Shown here: positions 1-7,396 of the stretch, one piece after another
Layout: every line of letters begins with the position of its first letter
Numbering within the stretch: position 1 is the first letter of the stretch
Source of the DNA: Rhodobacteraceae bacterium UBA1957
GTDB taxonomy: Bacteria > Pseudomonadota > Alphaproteobacteria > Rhodobacterales > Rhodobacteraceae
Assembly (NCBI GenBank): GCA_002336405.1
Contig: DDEJ01000067.1
Span: 1 to 17,179 of the forward strand
DNA: 17,179 nt
Reading direction: 5' to 3'
Program-made: the position numbers and the translations under genes
Notes under the pieces: model-generated
What the model was told of the DNA's origin: nothing
Seen by the model: the letters and a program-made list of their open reading frames with translations, nothing else
Database searches by the model: none

Positions 1-1451
1 CTCTTGAAAAACGCGTGTTCCACGCAGCACTGAGCACATCATCCACCCATGATAAAGAAAAGGGGAGCGGGTTGCGGGACCTCGATGCCATACAAAGATG
101 GGTGTCTTCACCCGCATCAATCGCACTGTTTGATCTGCCATGGACACCCATATTTATAGCCGGCATCTGGATGTTCCATCCACTGCTAGGGTCTTTTGCC
201 CTCGCAGCGGTCGGTATATTGGTTGCGCTCGCGCTGCTAAACCAATGGACCAGCCGCAGGGTGTTGGCCCAAGCACACCGGGGACTTTATCACGCTAACA
301 AACTGTCCGACCAAATCCAGACAGAGGCCCACATGGTCCAAAGCATGGGTATGCATCAAGCAAGCTATACGCTCTGGCAAACAAAGCGACGCAGAGCTTT
401 ATTGACACAACTGGCAGCCACCGATTTGGCTGGCGCTTTCGGGGCGGCCACAAAAACCATCCGTATGTTCTTACAATCTGCCATCTTGGGGCTGGGCGCC
501 TATCTTGTTTTGCAAAATGCCGTGTCCCCGGGGGTTATGATCGCCAGCTCTGTCTTGATGGGGCGGGCGCTGGCGCCGATTGAAACGCTGATTAATCAAC
601 GGCCGTTATTTGTGCAAGCACGGCTTGGCTGGAACAGTCTTGCCGCATTGCTGACGCAAGTGCCGCCGGTGCAACTGCGTACGGTGCTGCCCCAACCCAG
701 TGCAAAGCTTGAAGTAAAAAATCTCACCGTGATCCCACCACAAAAAATGCAGGCCTCTCTTAAATTGATAAATTTCAGTATTTTTCCAGGTCAGGCACTG
801 GGGGTTATTGGGCCCTCGGGCGCGGGCAAATCCACGTTGGCAAAGGCACTCACCACCATCTGGTCACCCGCTGGCGGCACAATACGGCTGGATGGCGCAT
901 CTCTTCATCACTATGACCCCAGCCTGCGGGGCGCCTATATCGGGTATCTTCCGCAACACATACATTTCTTTGACGGCAGTATTACCCAAAATATTGCACG
1001 CATGATATCGGTACCAGACCCCCAACGCGTTGCCTGCGCAGCTCAGAAAGCCGGTGCGCATGAAATGATCCTGCATTTACCAGATGGCTATGACACAATC
1101 CTTGGCGGTGACGGGATGCAATTATCTGGCGGTCAAATGCAACGGATTGGTCTGGCACGCGCGCTATACAGCGACCCGGTTATTCTGATTTTAGATGAGC
1201 CAAATTCAAATCTCGACAACGTTGGAAACGCGGCATTAAACACGACAATTCAGCAAATGAAGGCCATCCAAAAATCTATTATCATTATGGCGCACCGGCC
1301 CACCGCGATTGCGGAATGTGACATTTTACTGGTTCTCGAAGACGGCGGGCAAACCGCTTTTGGACCTCGTGATCGAATACTCGCTTCGATGGTTCAAAAC
1401 CATCACAGTATCGCCCGGGCCGCCGGAACAAACAGCACAGGCCTGCGGTGA
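1..1451 (+). CDS. Type I secretion system ABC transporter permease/ATPase (PrtD-like), 5'-truncated by window edge
   Basis: This is the inner-membrane energy component of a type I secretion system, a fused permease and ATPase that exports C-terminally signalled proteins together with an HlyD adaptor and a TolC-like channel. The reading frame is open from base 3; the GTG at 15 is only an internal valine, because the codons before it (L-E-K-R) continue the expected family sequence. Numbering from that GTG, hydrophobic stretches near residues 34-75 and 150-190 belong to the membrane domain. The ATPase domain has Walker A GPSGAGKST at 266-274, the signature LSGGQ at 370-374, Walker B ending in D394-E395, and the switch histidine in MAHRP. 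PrtD proteins are usually about 560-580 residues, so roughly 100 N-terminal residues lie outside the window. The stop overlaps the adaptor's start by 4 bp (GTGA). Exported substrate unknown. Confidence 0.93.
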   Translation, partial: LEKRVFHAALSTSSTHDKEKGSGLRDLDAIQRWVSSPASIALFDLPWTPIFIAGIWMFHPLLGSFALAAVGILVALALLNQWTSRRVLAQAHRGLYHANKLSDQIQTEAHMVQSMGMHQASYTLWQTKRRRALLTQLAATDLAGAFGAATKTIRMFLQSAILGLGAYLVLQNAVSPGVMIASSVLMGRALAPIETLINQRPLFVQARLGWNSLAALLTQVPPVQLRTVLPQPSAKLEVKNLTVIPPQKMQASLKLINFSIFPGQALGVIGPSGAGKSTLAKALTTIWSPAGGTIRLDGASLHHYDPSLRGAYIGYLPQHIHFFDGSITQNIARMISVPDPQRVACAAQKAGAHEMILHLPDGYDTILGGDGMQLSGGQMQRIGLARALYSDPVILILDEPNSNLDNVGNAALNTTIQQMKAIQKSIIIMAHRPTAIAECDILLVLEDGGQTAFGPRDRILASMVQNHHSIARAAGTNSTGLR

Positions 1452-2755
1452 GCCCCAAAACTGATCCGCTGCGCGCGCACGGCACGGTTGCCCTAGGGGT
1501 TCTCACGCTGATTGTGCTGCTTGGGGCAGGTGGCGGCTGGGCCGCGTTGACCCGCATTTCAGGGGCAATCATCGCCAGTGGCCGCGTTGAAGTTGCGCAA
1601 AACCGACAAGTTGTTCAACATCCAAATGGTGGCGTGGTCGCAAGCCTTGCCGTCAAGGAAGGGATACGGGTCAACGCCGGTGACACCCTGATGACGCTTG
1701 ATCCCAACCAGCATTTGTCTGAACTTTTAATCCTAGAAGGGTTATTATTTGAAGTGATGGCGCGGCGCGGGCGGCTTGAGGCCGAACGTGAAGGCCGCAA
1801 GACAATTGCTTTCGACCCCGTGCTGCGAAAGGCCTCAAAGCGTGACACAAGACTGCAGGGTCTGATGCAAGGCCAGAGGCGTTTGTTTGCGGCACGCAAT
1901 ACCTCTTTATCGCAACAGATGGCGCAGTTGGGCAAACGTCGCGGCCAGATTGCAGATCAGATCATCGGCATCACCGCCCAAAAAACTGCTGCGGCGCGAC
2001 AGATCGAATTGATCGAACAAGATCTGAAGGATCAGGTCAATTTATTTGAGCGCGGATTGACACAAGCGGCCCGCGTTCGAGAGCTGAAACGCGAACAGGC
2101 GCGGTTACAGGGTATGTTGGGTGAATTGATTGCCAGAAAAGCGCAAGCCGAAGGGCTGATCACCGAAATTGAAATTGAGACTTTCAAAATCGGCAGCACC
2201 CGCCGTGAGACCGCCATCTCTCACCTCAGGGATCAACACTACCGCGAGATGGAACTGACCGAGCAACGCCGCGCCCTGAAGCAACAACTTGCTCAACTGG
2301 AAATTAAAGCGCCAGTTTCAGGCATCGTTTATGGCCTGCAGGTCTTTGCCCTGCGCGCGGTGATCCGCGCCGCAGAGCCGGTGCTTTATATAGTGCCGCA
2401 GGACCGGCCCCTCGTGGTCGCAGCACAGGTAGCACCAATTTATATTGATCAGCTGTCCGTCGGCCAAGCCGTCTTTTTGCGGTTCTCTGCACTTGACCAA
2501 AACATCACACCCGAACTTCTGGGTCAGGTCACCCAGATTTCAGCCGACACCTTTCAAAACGACGCGGCGGGGGGATCGTATTACCGCGTTGAGATTGCTC
2601 TGACACAGGGCGAAACCGCGCGCTTGCCCGAAGGGGTAAGCCTTCGGCCAGGAATGCCTGTAGAAACCTATATCAAAACCAATGACCGCTCCCCACTTAC
2701 ATATTTGATAAAACCCTTAAGCAATTACTTTGCAAAAGCCTTTCGAGAGCGATGA
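1448..2755 (+). CDS. HlyD family type I secretion periplasmic adaptor subunit (PrtE-like)
   Basis: This is the membrane fusion protein that bridges the inner-membrane ABC exporter and an outer-membrane channel. The 435 residues are near the family's usual length. After a short cytoplasmic tail there is one membrane segment (about residues 14-35), then half of a lipoyl domain, a long charged, Gln-rich coiled-coil hairpin (about 85-285), the second lipoyl half beginning APVSGIV (288-294), and a beta-barrel. The C-terminus carries the family hallmark RPGMPVETYIKT followed by the SPLTYLIKPL tail. The GTG start sits inside the stop of the ABC gene, so translation is probably coupled. In the second lipoyl half the usual Gly-Gly and Pro-Gly turns read R303-A304 and A308-A309, a slight departure from the family. 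No outer-membrane TolC-like gene or RTX substrate lies downstream in this window. Confidence 0.93.
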   Translation: MSPKTDPLRAHGTVALGVLTLIVLLGAGGGWAALTRISGAIIASGRVEVAQNRQVVQHPNGGVVASLAVKEGIRVNAGDTLMTLDPNQHLSELLILEGLLFEVMARRGRLEAEREGRKTIAFDPVLRKASKRDTRLQGLMQGQRRLFAARNTSLSQQMAQLGKRRGQIADQIIGITAQKTAAARQIELIEQDLKDQVNLFERGLTQAARVRELKREQARLQGMLGELIARKAQAEGLITEIEIETFKIGSTRRETAISHLRDQHYREMELTEQRRALKQQLAQLEIKAPVSGIVYGLQVFALRAVIRAAEPVLYIVPQDRPLVVAAQVAPIYIDQLSVGQAVFLRFSALDQNITPELLGQVTQISADTFQNDAAGGSYYRVEIALTQGETARLPEGVSLRPGMPVETYIKTNDRSPLTYLIKPLSNYFAKAFRER

Positions 2756-2809
2756 ATTTTACTTTCCGATCCCCGGTATCCAAGTTAATGAATGGCAAAC
2801 TGTTATATT

Positions 2810-2813
2810 GGAG
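2810..2813 (+). promoter_or_regulatory. Ribosome binding site that fixes the RidA-family start
   Basis: A GGAG lies 8 nt before the ATG at 2822. An in-frame ATG at 2792 has no comparable site and would add ten residues that do not look like the family N-terminus, so 2822 is preferred. Confidence 0.7.
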
Positions 2814-2821
2814 ATGTTATC

Positions 2822-3286
2822 ATGAGTGGACAATTCGAAGCAAAACTCGCACAGCTTGGTGTCACCCTTCCCGACGCTCCAGCTCCAGCGGCCAATTATG
2901 TACCCTATGTGACGGTCGGTGATATCGTCTATGTATCCGGCCAGATTTCAGGTGGAACCAATGGCTTGGTGACGGGAAAAGTCGGTCAGTCTATGAGCAC
3001 GCAAGAGGGTGCCGAGGCGGCAAAACTATGCGCCGTCAGCCTGCTTGCGCAGGTAAAAGCAGCCTGTGGCGGTGATCTGGACCGCTTGGTCAAAGTGATA
3101 AAGCTTACCGGGTTTGTCAATTCAACCGACAGCTATACCGAGCAACCTCAGGTCATCAACGGCGCCTCGGACTTTATGGTGGAAGCCTTGGGCGAGACCG
3201 GACGCCATGCGCGCGCAGCCGTGTCCGCCGCAGCGCTACCGCTCGGCGTCGCAGTTGAGATCGAGGGTATATTTCAGATCAAATGA
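2822..3286 (+). CDS. RidA family protein (YjgF/YER057c/UK114)
   Basis: The product belongs to the RidA family, small trimeric cytosolic enzymes. Characterised members hydrolyse reactive enamine/imine intermediates made by PLP enzymes, but many subfamilies have other or unknown roles. With the chosen start the protein is 154 residues, longer than the roughly 130 of canonical RidA and typical of the second RidA-like subgroup. Visible family features are the early VGDIVYVSGQ strand, and near the C-terminus R131 in the context HARAAVSAAALPLGVAVEIE, the position of the substrate-binding arginine and the strand that packs the trimer. The gene overlaps the following phosphodiesterase by 4 bp (ATGA), so they are probably co-translated. 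It lies 66 bp after the secretion adaptor without an obvious terminator between them. True substrate unknown. Confidence 0.9.
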   Translation: MSGQFEAKLAQLGVTLPDAPAPAANYVPYVTVGDIVYVSGQISGGTNGLVTGKVGQSMSTQEGAEAAKLCAVSLLAQVKAACGGDLDRLVKVIKLTGFVNSTDSYTEQPQVINGASDFMVEALGETGRHARAAVSAAALPLGVAVEIEGIFQIK

Positions 3287-4053
3287 TGCATTTGCCAAAC
3301 GCTTTTCTACAGGCTCCTATCGCGCACCGCGGCCTGCATGATGAAAACGCGCAGCGCGCAGAAAATAGTCGGGCGGCCATTCTGGCGGCGGTACAGCGCG
3401 GCTATGGGGTAGAAATTGATTTACAGCTGTCAAGCGACGGGCAAGCCATTGTATTTCATGACTATGCGCTTGACCGGATGACGGGACAAACAGGATTTGT
3501 AAACCGGCATTCCGCGGCAGATCTCTCCGCAATAACGCTGGACAACAGCGGCGGTGAAACCCTGCCCACCCTGATAGAAATTCTGGATCTTATTGATGAA
3601 AAAGCGCCGCTTCTGATCGAGTTAAAAGACCAAGACGGCCAGATGGGTGCCCGCGTAGGGCGGCTTGAACGGGCAACCGCACAGGCGCTAAAGACGTATC
3701 AAGGTCTGGTTGCAGTCATGTCATTCAATCCGCATTCAGTGTTACAAATGGCCAGTCTCGCACCGGATCTTCCTCGCGGCCTTATCACCGAGGCCTTTAC
3801 CGCAGAAGAATGGCCCATGTTGCCGGCAGGAACCCGCGACAGGTTGCGGGGCATTCCGGACTACCGCCCGACAAAATCCTGCTTTATCAGCCATGACGTG
3901 GATGATCTGGAACGCGCCAGGGTTGCCGAGTTGAAAGCGCAAGGCGCATCGGTCTTGAGCTGGACAATTCGCTCAACCGCGATCGAGGCAGCCGCGCGCG
4001 ACATCGCAGATAATATCACGTTTGAAGGGTATCATCCCACCAGACACCCTTGA
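3283..4053 (+). CDS. Glycerophosphodiester phosphodiesterase family protein
   Basis: This is a cytosolic member of the GDPD TIM-barrel family, which hydrolyses glycerophosphodiesters (for example from deacylated phospholipids) to sn-glycerol 3-phosphate and an alcohol. The 256 residues match the short UgpQ-like class, and no signal peptide is present. The catalytic pattern is complete: H15-R16 in IAHRG, E27 in AENS, metal ligands E44 and D46 in VEIDLQLS, and H59-D60 in VFHD, followed later by the IELK strand. Two adjacent ATG codons (3283 and 3286) are possible starts; the first overlaps the RidA stop as ATGA. The downstream gene begins 66 bp later. The natural substrate (glycerophosphocholine, glycerophosphoethanolamine or other) cannot be told from sequence alone. 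Confidence 0.92.
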   Translation: MMHLPNAFLQAPIAHRGLHDENAQRAENSRAAILAAVQRGYGVEIDLQLSSDGQAIVFHDYALDRMTGQTGFVNRHSAADLSAITLDNSGGETLPTLIEILDLIDEKAPLLIELKDQDGQMGARVGRLERATAQALKTYQGLVAVMSFNPHSVLQMASLAPDLPRGLITEAFTAEEWPMLPAGTRDRLRGIPDYRPTKSCFISHDVDDLERARVAELKAQGASVLSWTIRSTAIEAAARDIADNITFEGYHPTRHP

Positions 4054-4119
4054 TCCCAGACGCAGTCGCGCCATTTTACACCGGGAAAGAGCCGTACACC
4101 GAGACGAGAAAGCAGACCG

Positions 4120-5304
4120 TTGGAACATGCAATAGAAATTCTGGCCCTGACCTCGCTGGCCGATATCGCCCCCGATGACTGGGATACTTGCGCTTGTCCC
4201 GAGGTCAAAGACGGCGGGCGGCCCTATGACCCTTTCACCACCTATAACTTTCTCAAAGCCTTGGAAGACAGCGGCTCGGTCTCATCAGGCAGCGGCTGGC
4301 AGCCACATTACCTGGTGGCGAAATCCCAAGATCAAGTGATCGCCTGTGCGCCGCTGTATGGCAAGTCACACTCGCAGGGCGAATTCATCTTTGACCACAA
4401 CTGGGCCCATGCCTATGAGCGCGCAGGCGGGAACTATTACCCCAAAATGCAAATCGCGGTGCCGTTCACCCCTGTCACGGGGCGACGGCTGTTAACCCGC
4501 GATGGGTTTGAACAGGTTGGCCGCGCGGCGTTGGTAAAAGGCGCCATGCAACTGGCAGCCGATCATGATTTATCATCTCTGCATATAACCTTTTGCACCG
4601 CAGACGAAGCCGAGGCCGGGACCGAACTTGGTCTCATGACCCGCAGCAGCCAGCAGTTTCACTGGTATAATAAAGGCTATGCCGATTTTGATGGGTTTTT
4701 GGCCAGCCTGTCGTCGCGTAAACGCAAAAACATCCGCAAGGAACGGGCGCAGGCACAAAGCTTTGGCGGCACCATTGAGATGCTAACAGGCGAGGATATA
4801 AAACCGCATCACTGGGACAGTTTTTGGCAGTTCTATCAAGACACCGGAGCGCGAAAATGGGGATCGCCTTATTTGACCCGTGAATTTTTCGACATTGCAC
4901 AACAAGCCATGGGGCAGGATATTGCGCTGGTAATGGCTCACCGCGACGGTCACGATATTGCGGGCGCACTAAATTTTATCGGGCGCGATGCAATCTTTGG
5001 TCGGTATTGGGGGTGCAGCGAAGACCACCCCTGCCTGCATTTTGAGGCCTGTTATTATCAAGCCATCGACTATGCGATTGCTCATGGATTGGTGCGGGTC
5101 GAAGCCGGCGCTCAGGGCGAACACAAATTGGCACGGGGCTATCTGCCCATTACCAATCACTCATTGCACTGGTTTCGCGACCCCGGTTTTGCCAAAGCCG
5201 TCGACCAGTATCTGGTTGCCGAAAAGGCGGCCGTAGAGCAAGACATTGAGATATTAACGTCTTATGGTCCCTTCAAAAAAATCCAGATAGAGGAAAAACA
5301 ATGA
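4120..5304 (+). CDS. FemAB-like GNAT-fold acyltransferase (peptidogalycan biosynthesis family, formerly DUF482)
   Basis: The product resembles the FemAB_like family, a double-GNAT fold protein related to aminoacyl transferases that build peptidoglycan cross-bridges. In proteobacteria the real substrate is not established. The 394-residue length is typical. The N-terminus ends in a DDWD motif like the usual start of this family, and the basic segment SSRKRKNIRKERAQA (about 190-205) is its best hallmark. The C-terminal half has ARGYLPITNHSLHWF. No ATG or GTG codon is available between the upstream stop at 4051-4053 (same frame) and the family-like N-terminus. The TTG at 4120 is therefore the likely start, preceded by a purine-rich stretch at about 4101-4112. 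The stop overlaps the next gene by 4 bp (ATGA). Confidence 0.85.
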   Translation: MEHAIEILALTSLADIAPDDWDTCACPEVKDGGRPYDPFTTYNFLKALEDSGSVSSGSGWQPHYLVAKSQDQVIACAPLYGKSHSQGEFIFDHNWAHAYERAGGNYYPKMQIAVPFTPVTGRRLLTRDGFEQVGRAALVKGAMQLAADHDLSSLHITFCTADEAEAGTELGLMTRSSQQFHWYNKGYADFDGFLASLSSRKRKNIRKERAQAQSFGGTIEMLTGEDIKPHHWDSFWQFYQDTGARKWGSPYLTREFFDIAQQAMGQDIALVMAHRDGHDIAGALNFIGRDAIFGRYWGCSEDHPCLHFEACYYQAIDYAIAHGLVRVEAGAQGEHKLARGYLPITNHSLHWFRDPGFAKAVDQYLVAEKAAVEQDIEILTSYGPFKKIQIEEKQ

Positions 5305-5600
5305 CTGAAAAACTATCCGCCGCCGAACGCGACGCGAACCTGTCACCGCTGCTGGGCAATGGCTGGTCCCTCGAGGCTGATCGAGACGCAATCACCAAAA
5401 ACTATAAATTCAAAAATTTCATCGAAGCCTTTGGCTGGATGACACAGGCCGCAATGTGGGCAGAAACGCTGAATCACCATCCCGAATGGCGCAATGTCTA
5501 CAATCGGGTCACTGTGACCTTGACGACCCATGACGCCGATGGTTTGACCGATCTGGATATTGCGCTTGCCAGCCGCATGGATCGCCTGCCACTGGATTAA
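5301..5600 (+). CDS. phhB: 4a-hydroxytetrahydrobiopterin dehydratase (pterin-4a-carbinolamine dehydratase)
   Basis: The enzyme dehydrates 4a-hydroxytetrahydrobiopterin so that the pterin cofactor used by aromatic amino acid hydroxylases can be recycled. At 99 residues it has standard length. The signature is intact: aromatic/hydrophobic FGWM (44-47), the catalytic H59-H60-P61-E62-W63, then V-x-x-x-L-x-T-H (T76-H77), and GLTDLDIALA with D86. The ATG overlaps the previous stop by 4 bp, so it is probably translated as part of the RidA-to-FemAB-like operon. No phenylalanine hydroxylase is seen nearby, so its partner is elsewhere or it serves another pterin. The opposing peroxiredoxin ends only 7 bp away in convergent orientation. 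Confidence 0.95.
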   Translation: MTEKLSAAERDANLSPLLGNGWSLEADRDAITKNYKFKNFIEAFGWMTQAAMWAETLNHHPEWRNVYNRVTVTLTTHDADGLTDLDIALASRMDRLPLD

Positions 5601-5607
5601 GCGGGCC

Positions 5608-6096
5608 TTACAAAAGTTCCAAAATTGCAGGCGCGGTCGACACCTCGCACATGCCAGCGTGGATTTCTTCTTGCAGGGTCAACACCAGCCCGTCTTCAAC
5701 CACCATCGCATATCGCTTTGATCGCGCAATCATGCCGTCATCGGGAAAGTCAAAATTCATCCCGGTGCCAGAGGTAAAACCACTGTTGGTGTCAGCCAGC
5801 AGGGTCACGCCAGCACTAAATGCGCCTGTGGCCTTGCCCCAAGCCTTCATCACCAGAGGATCATTGACGCTCAGGCAGATCACCTCGTCGACGCCCTTGG
5901 CGGCAAACGCCTCCATATTGCGCATATAGCCTGGCATATGTGACAAGTTGCAGATATCTGCAAACGCTCCTGCAACGGCAAAGACCACCACTTTGCGCCC
6001 CCGCAATTTATCGTGCAAGGACACCAGTTGATGCCCATCGGGTCCGACTTCAAAAAGTGTCGCATCGGGAAGCCGTTCACCTATGAAAATAGCCAT
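5608..6096 (-). CDS. Peroxiredoxin, Prx5-like (AhpC/TSA superfamily), with altered active-site motif
   Basis: By fold and length (162 residues) this is a Prx5-type thiol peroxidase, a family that reduces H2O2 and organic hydroperoxides. Family landmarks present are the early FIGERLPDATLF strand, C49 in the position of the peroxidatic cysteine, VNDPLVMKAWGK (about 77-88), R128 in SKRYAMVVEDG (catalytic arginine region), and C150 near the C-terminus where atypical 2-Cys Prx5 enzymes carry the resolving cysteine. The almost universal PxxxTxxC motif reads A42-G-A-F-A46-D-I-C49, so both the proline and the threonine that shape the peroxide site are alanine. It may have reduced or changed activity. 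The gene stands alone, divergent from the ferredoxin reductase-like gene, with an AGAGAG ribosome site shortly before its ATG. Confidence 0.9.
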   Translation of the reverse strand: MAIFIGERLPDATLFEVGPDGHQLVSLHDKLRGRKVVVFAVAGAFADICNLSHMPGYMRNMEAFAAKGVDEVICLSVNDPLVMKAWGKATGAFSAGVTLLADTNSGFTSGTGMNFDFPDDGMIARSKRYAMVVEDGLVLTLQEEIHAGMCEVSTAPAILELL

Positions 6097-6114
6097 AAAA
6101 ATCTCTCTGATAGA

Positions 6115-6142
6115 TTGTATTCACGCCCTAATAGCATATAGG
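6115..6142 (+). promoter_or_regulatory. Candidate sigma70-type promoter for the ferredoxin reductase/rsmD pair
   Basis: TTGTAT at 6115-6120 and TATAGG at 6137-6142 are separated by 16 bp inside the 88-bp divergent intergenic region. They would leave a leader of about 36 nt before the ATG at 6185. The match to consensus is partial, so this is only a candidate. Confidence 0.3.
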
Positions 6143-6184
6143 CTGACGCTGTAAAACAGATCGAGAATTTGAGAAGGGCGGTTT

Positions 6185-7396
6185 ATGGCGCATATTGTTG
6201 CAATCGGGGCCGGACAGGCGGGATCATCTTTGGTTGCCAAGCTGCGTAACAGCGGATTTGATGGCAAGGTGACACTTATCGGCGCGGAACGCCACCCCCC
6301 CTATCAGCGCCCGCCATTGTCCAAAAAGTATCTGTTAGGCGACATGCCCTTAGACCGCCTTTATTTGCGCCCCGAGAAGTTTTATCGCGAGAATGACATC
6401 ACCCTGCGATTGGGCCAGCCAATTACAAAAATTGATCCAAACACCCGCTGCATTTTTCTGGATAACGAGGTTATTTCCTACGACGAGCTGGCACTGACCA
6501 CCGGGTCGGTGCCACGGTTACTGCCAGCCTCCATTGGCGGGGCCTTGGACGGTGTGCACGTGGTACGCAGCCTGAGCGATGTTGATGCCATGGCCCCACG
6601 GTTTGACGCAAAGGCTCGCATACTGATCGTCGGCGGTGGCTATATCGGGCTTGAGGCCGCGGCAGTGGCTGCCACCAAAGGGCTTGAGGTGACGCTGGTG
6701 GAAATGGCCGACCGCATACTCCAGCGGGTGGCCGCGCCGCAAACCTCAGATTTTTTCCGCAACCTGCACCAGTTGCATGGCGTTGATATCCGCGAAGGCG
6801 TCGGACTTGAGCAGCTTTTCGGCACCGGCGCCGTGACAGGAGCCGCCCTGACAGACGGGTCAGAGCTGGCTGTGGATTTTGTCATCGCCGGCGTCGGCGT
6901 CACCCCGGCCACCGACCTTGCGGAACAAGCCGGTCTGGAAATTGACAACGGCATCAAAACCAACGTGCTGGGGCAAAGCTCTGACCCGCATATATGGGCC
7001 GCAGGCGATTGCGCGTCCCTGCCCTATCGCGGTCGCCAAATTCGTCTTGAAAGCGTTCAAAACGCTATAGACCAGGCTGAAATTGTGGCCAAAAACATGC
7101 TGGGCGGCAATCAACCCTATCACCCAATGCCCTGGTTTTGGTCAGATCAATACGATGTAAAACTTCAAATTGCCGGATTGAACAGCGGCTATGACCGCGT
7201 GGTCACTCGCCCCGGCGAAAAAGACGGTGCGGTGTCTTTCTGGTACTACAATAAAACCAGTTTGCTGGCAGTGGACGCCGCCAATGATCCCCGTGCTTAT
7301 ATGATCGGCAAGCGGTTGATCGAAGCCGAAAAATCACCTGCACCCCAGGTGATTGAAGATCCTAAAACCGACCTCAAAGCCCTGCTAAAGCCGTGA
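6185..7396 (+). CDS. FAD-dependent oxidoreductase, ferredoxin (putidaredoxin/rhodocoxin) reductase type
   Basis: The product is a two-dinucleotide-domain flavoprotein like the NADH-dependent reductases that pass electrons to [2Fe-2S] ferredoxins or rubredoxins serving P450s and other oxygenases. In the 403 residues, the FAD-binding Rossmann motif GAGQAG is at 8-13, followed by YQRPPLSKKYL typical of this subfamily. The NAD-binding GGGYIG is at 150-155, and the second FAD motif AAGDCA with D275 is at about 272-277. The C-terminal reductase domain follows, with PWFWSDQYDVKLQIAG. No CxxC disulfide is present, which separates it from dihydrolipoamide and glutathione reductases. AGAAGGG precedes the ATG. 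Its stop overlaps rsmD by 4 bp (GTGA). No ferredoxin or oxygenase gene is adjacent, so the electron acceptor is unknown. Confidence 0.92.
   Translation: MAHIVAIGAGQAGSSLVAKLRNSGFDGKVTLIGAERHPPYQRPPLSKKYLLGDMPLDRLYLRPEKFYRENDITLRLGQPITKIDPNTRCIFLDNEVISYDELALTTGSVPRLLPASIGGALDGVHVVRSLSDVDAMAPRFDAKARILIVGGGYIGLEAAAVAATKGLEVTLVEMADRILQRVAAPQTSDFFRNLHQLHGVDIREGVGLEQLFGTGAVTGAALTDGSELAVDFVIAGVGVTPATDLAEQAGLEIDNGIKTNVLGQSSDPHIWAAGDCASLPYRGRQIRLESVQNAIDQAEIVAKNMLGGNQPYHPMPWFWSDQYDVKLQIAGLNSGYDRVVTRPGEKDGAVSFWYYNKTSLLAVDAANDPRAYMIGKRLIEAEKSPAPQVIEDPKTDLKALLKP

Noticed and set aside
2804..2809. TATATT before the RidA-family gene as a -10 element
   Set aside because: It would put the transcription start only a few bases before the ATG and downstream of the ribosome binding site, with no -35 at correct spacing.
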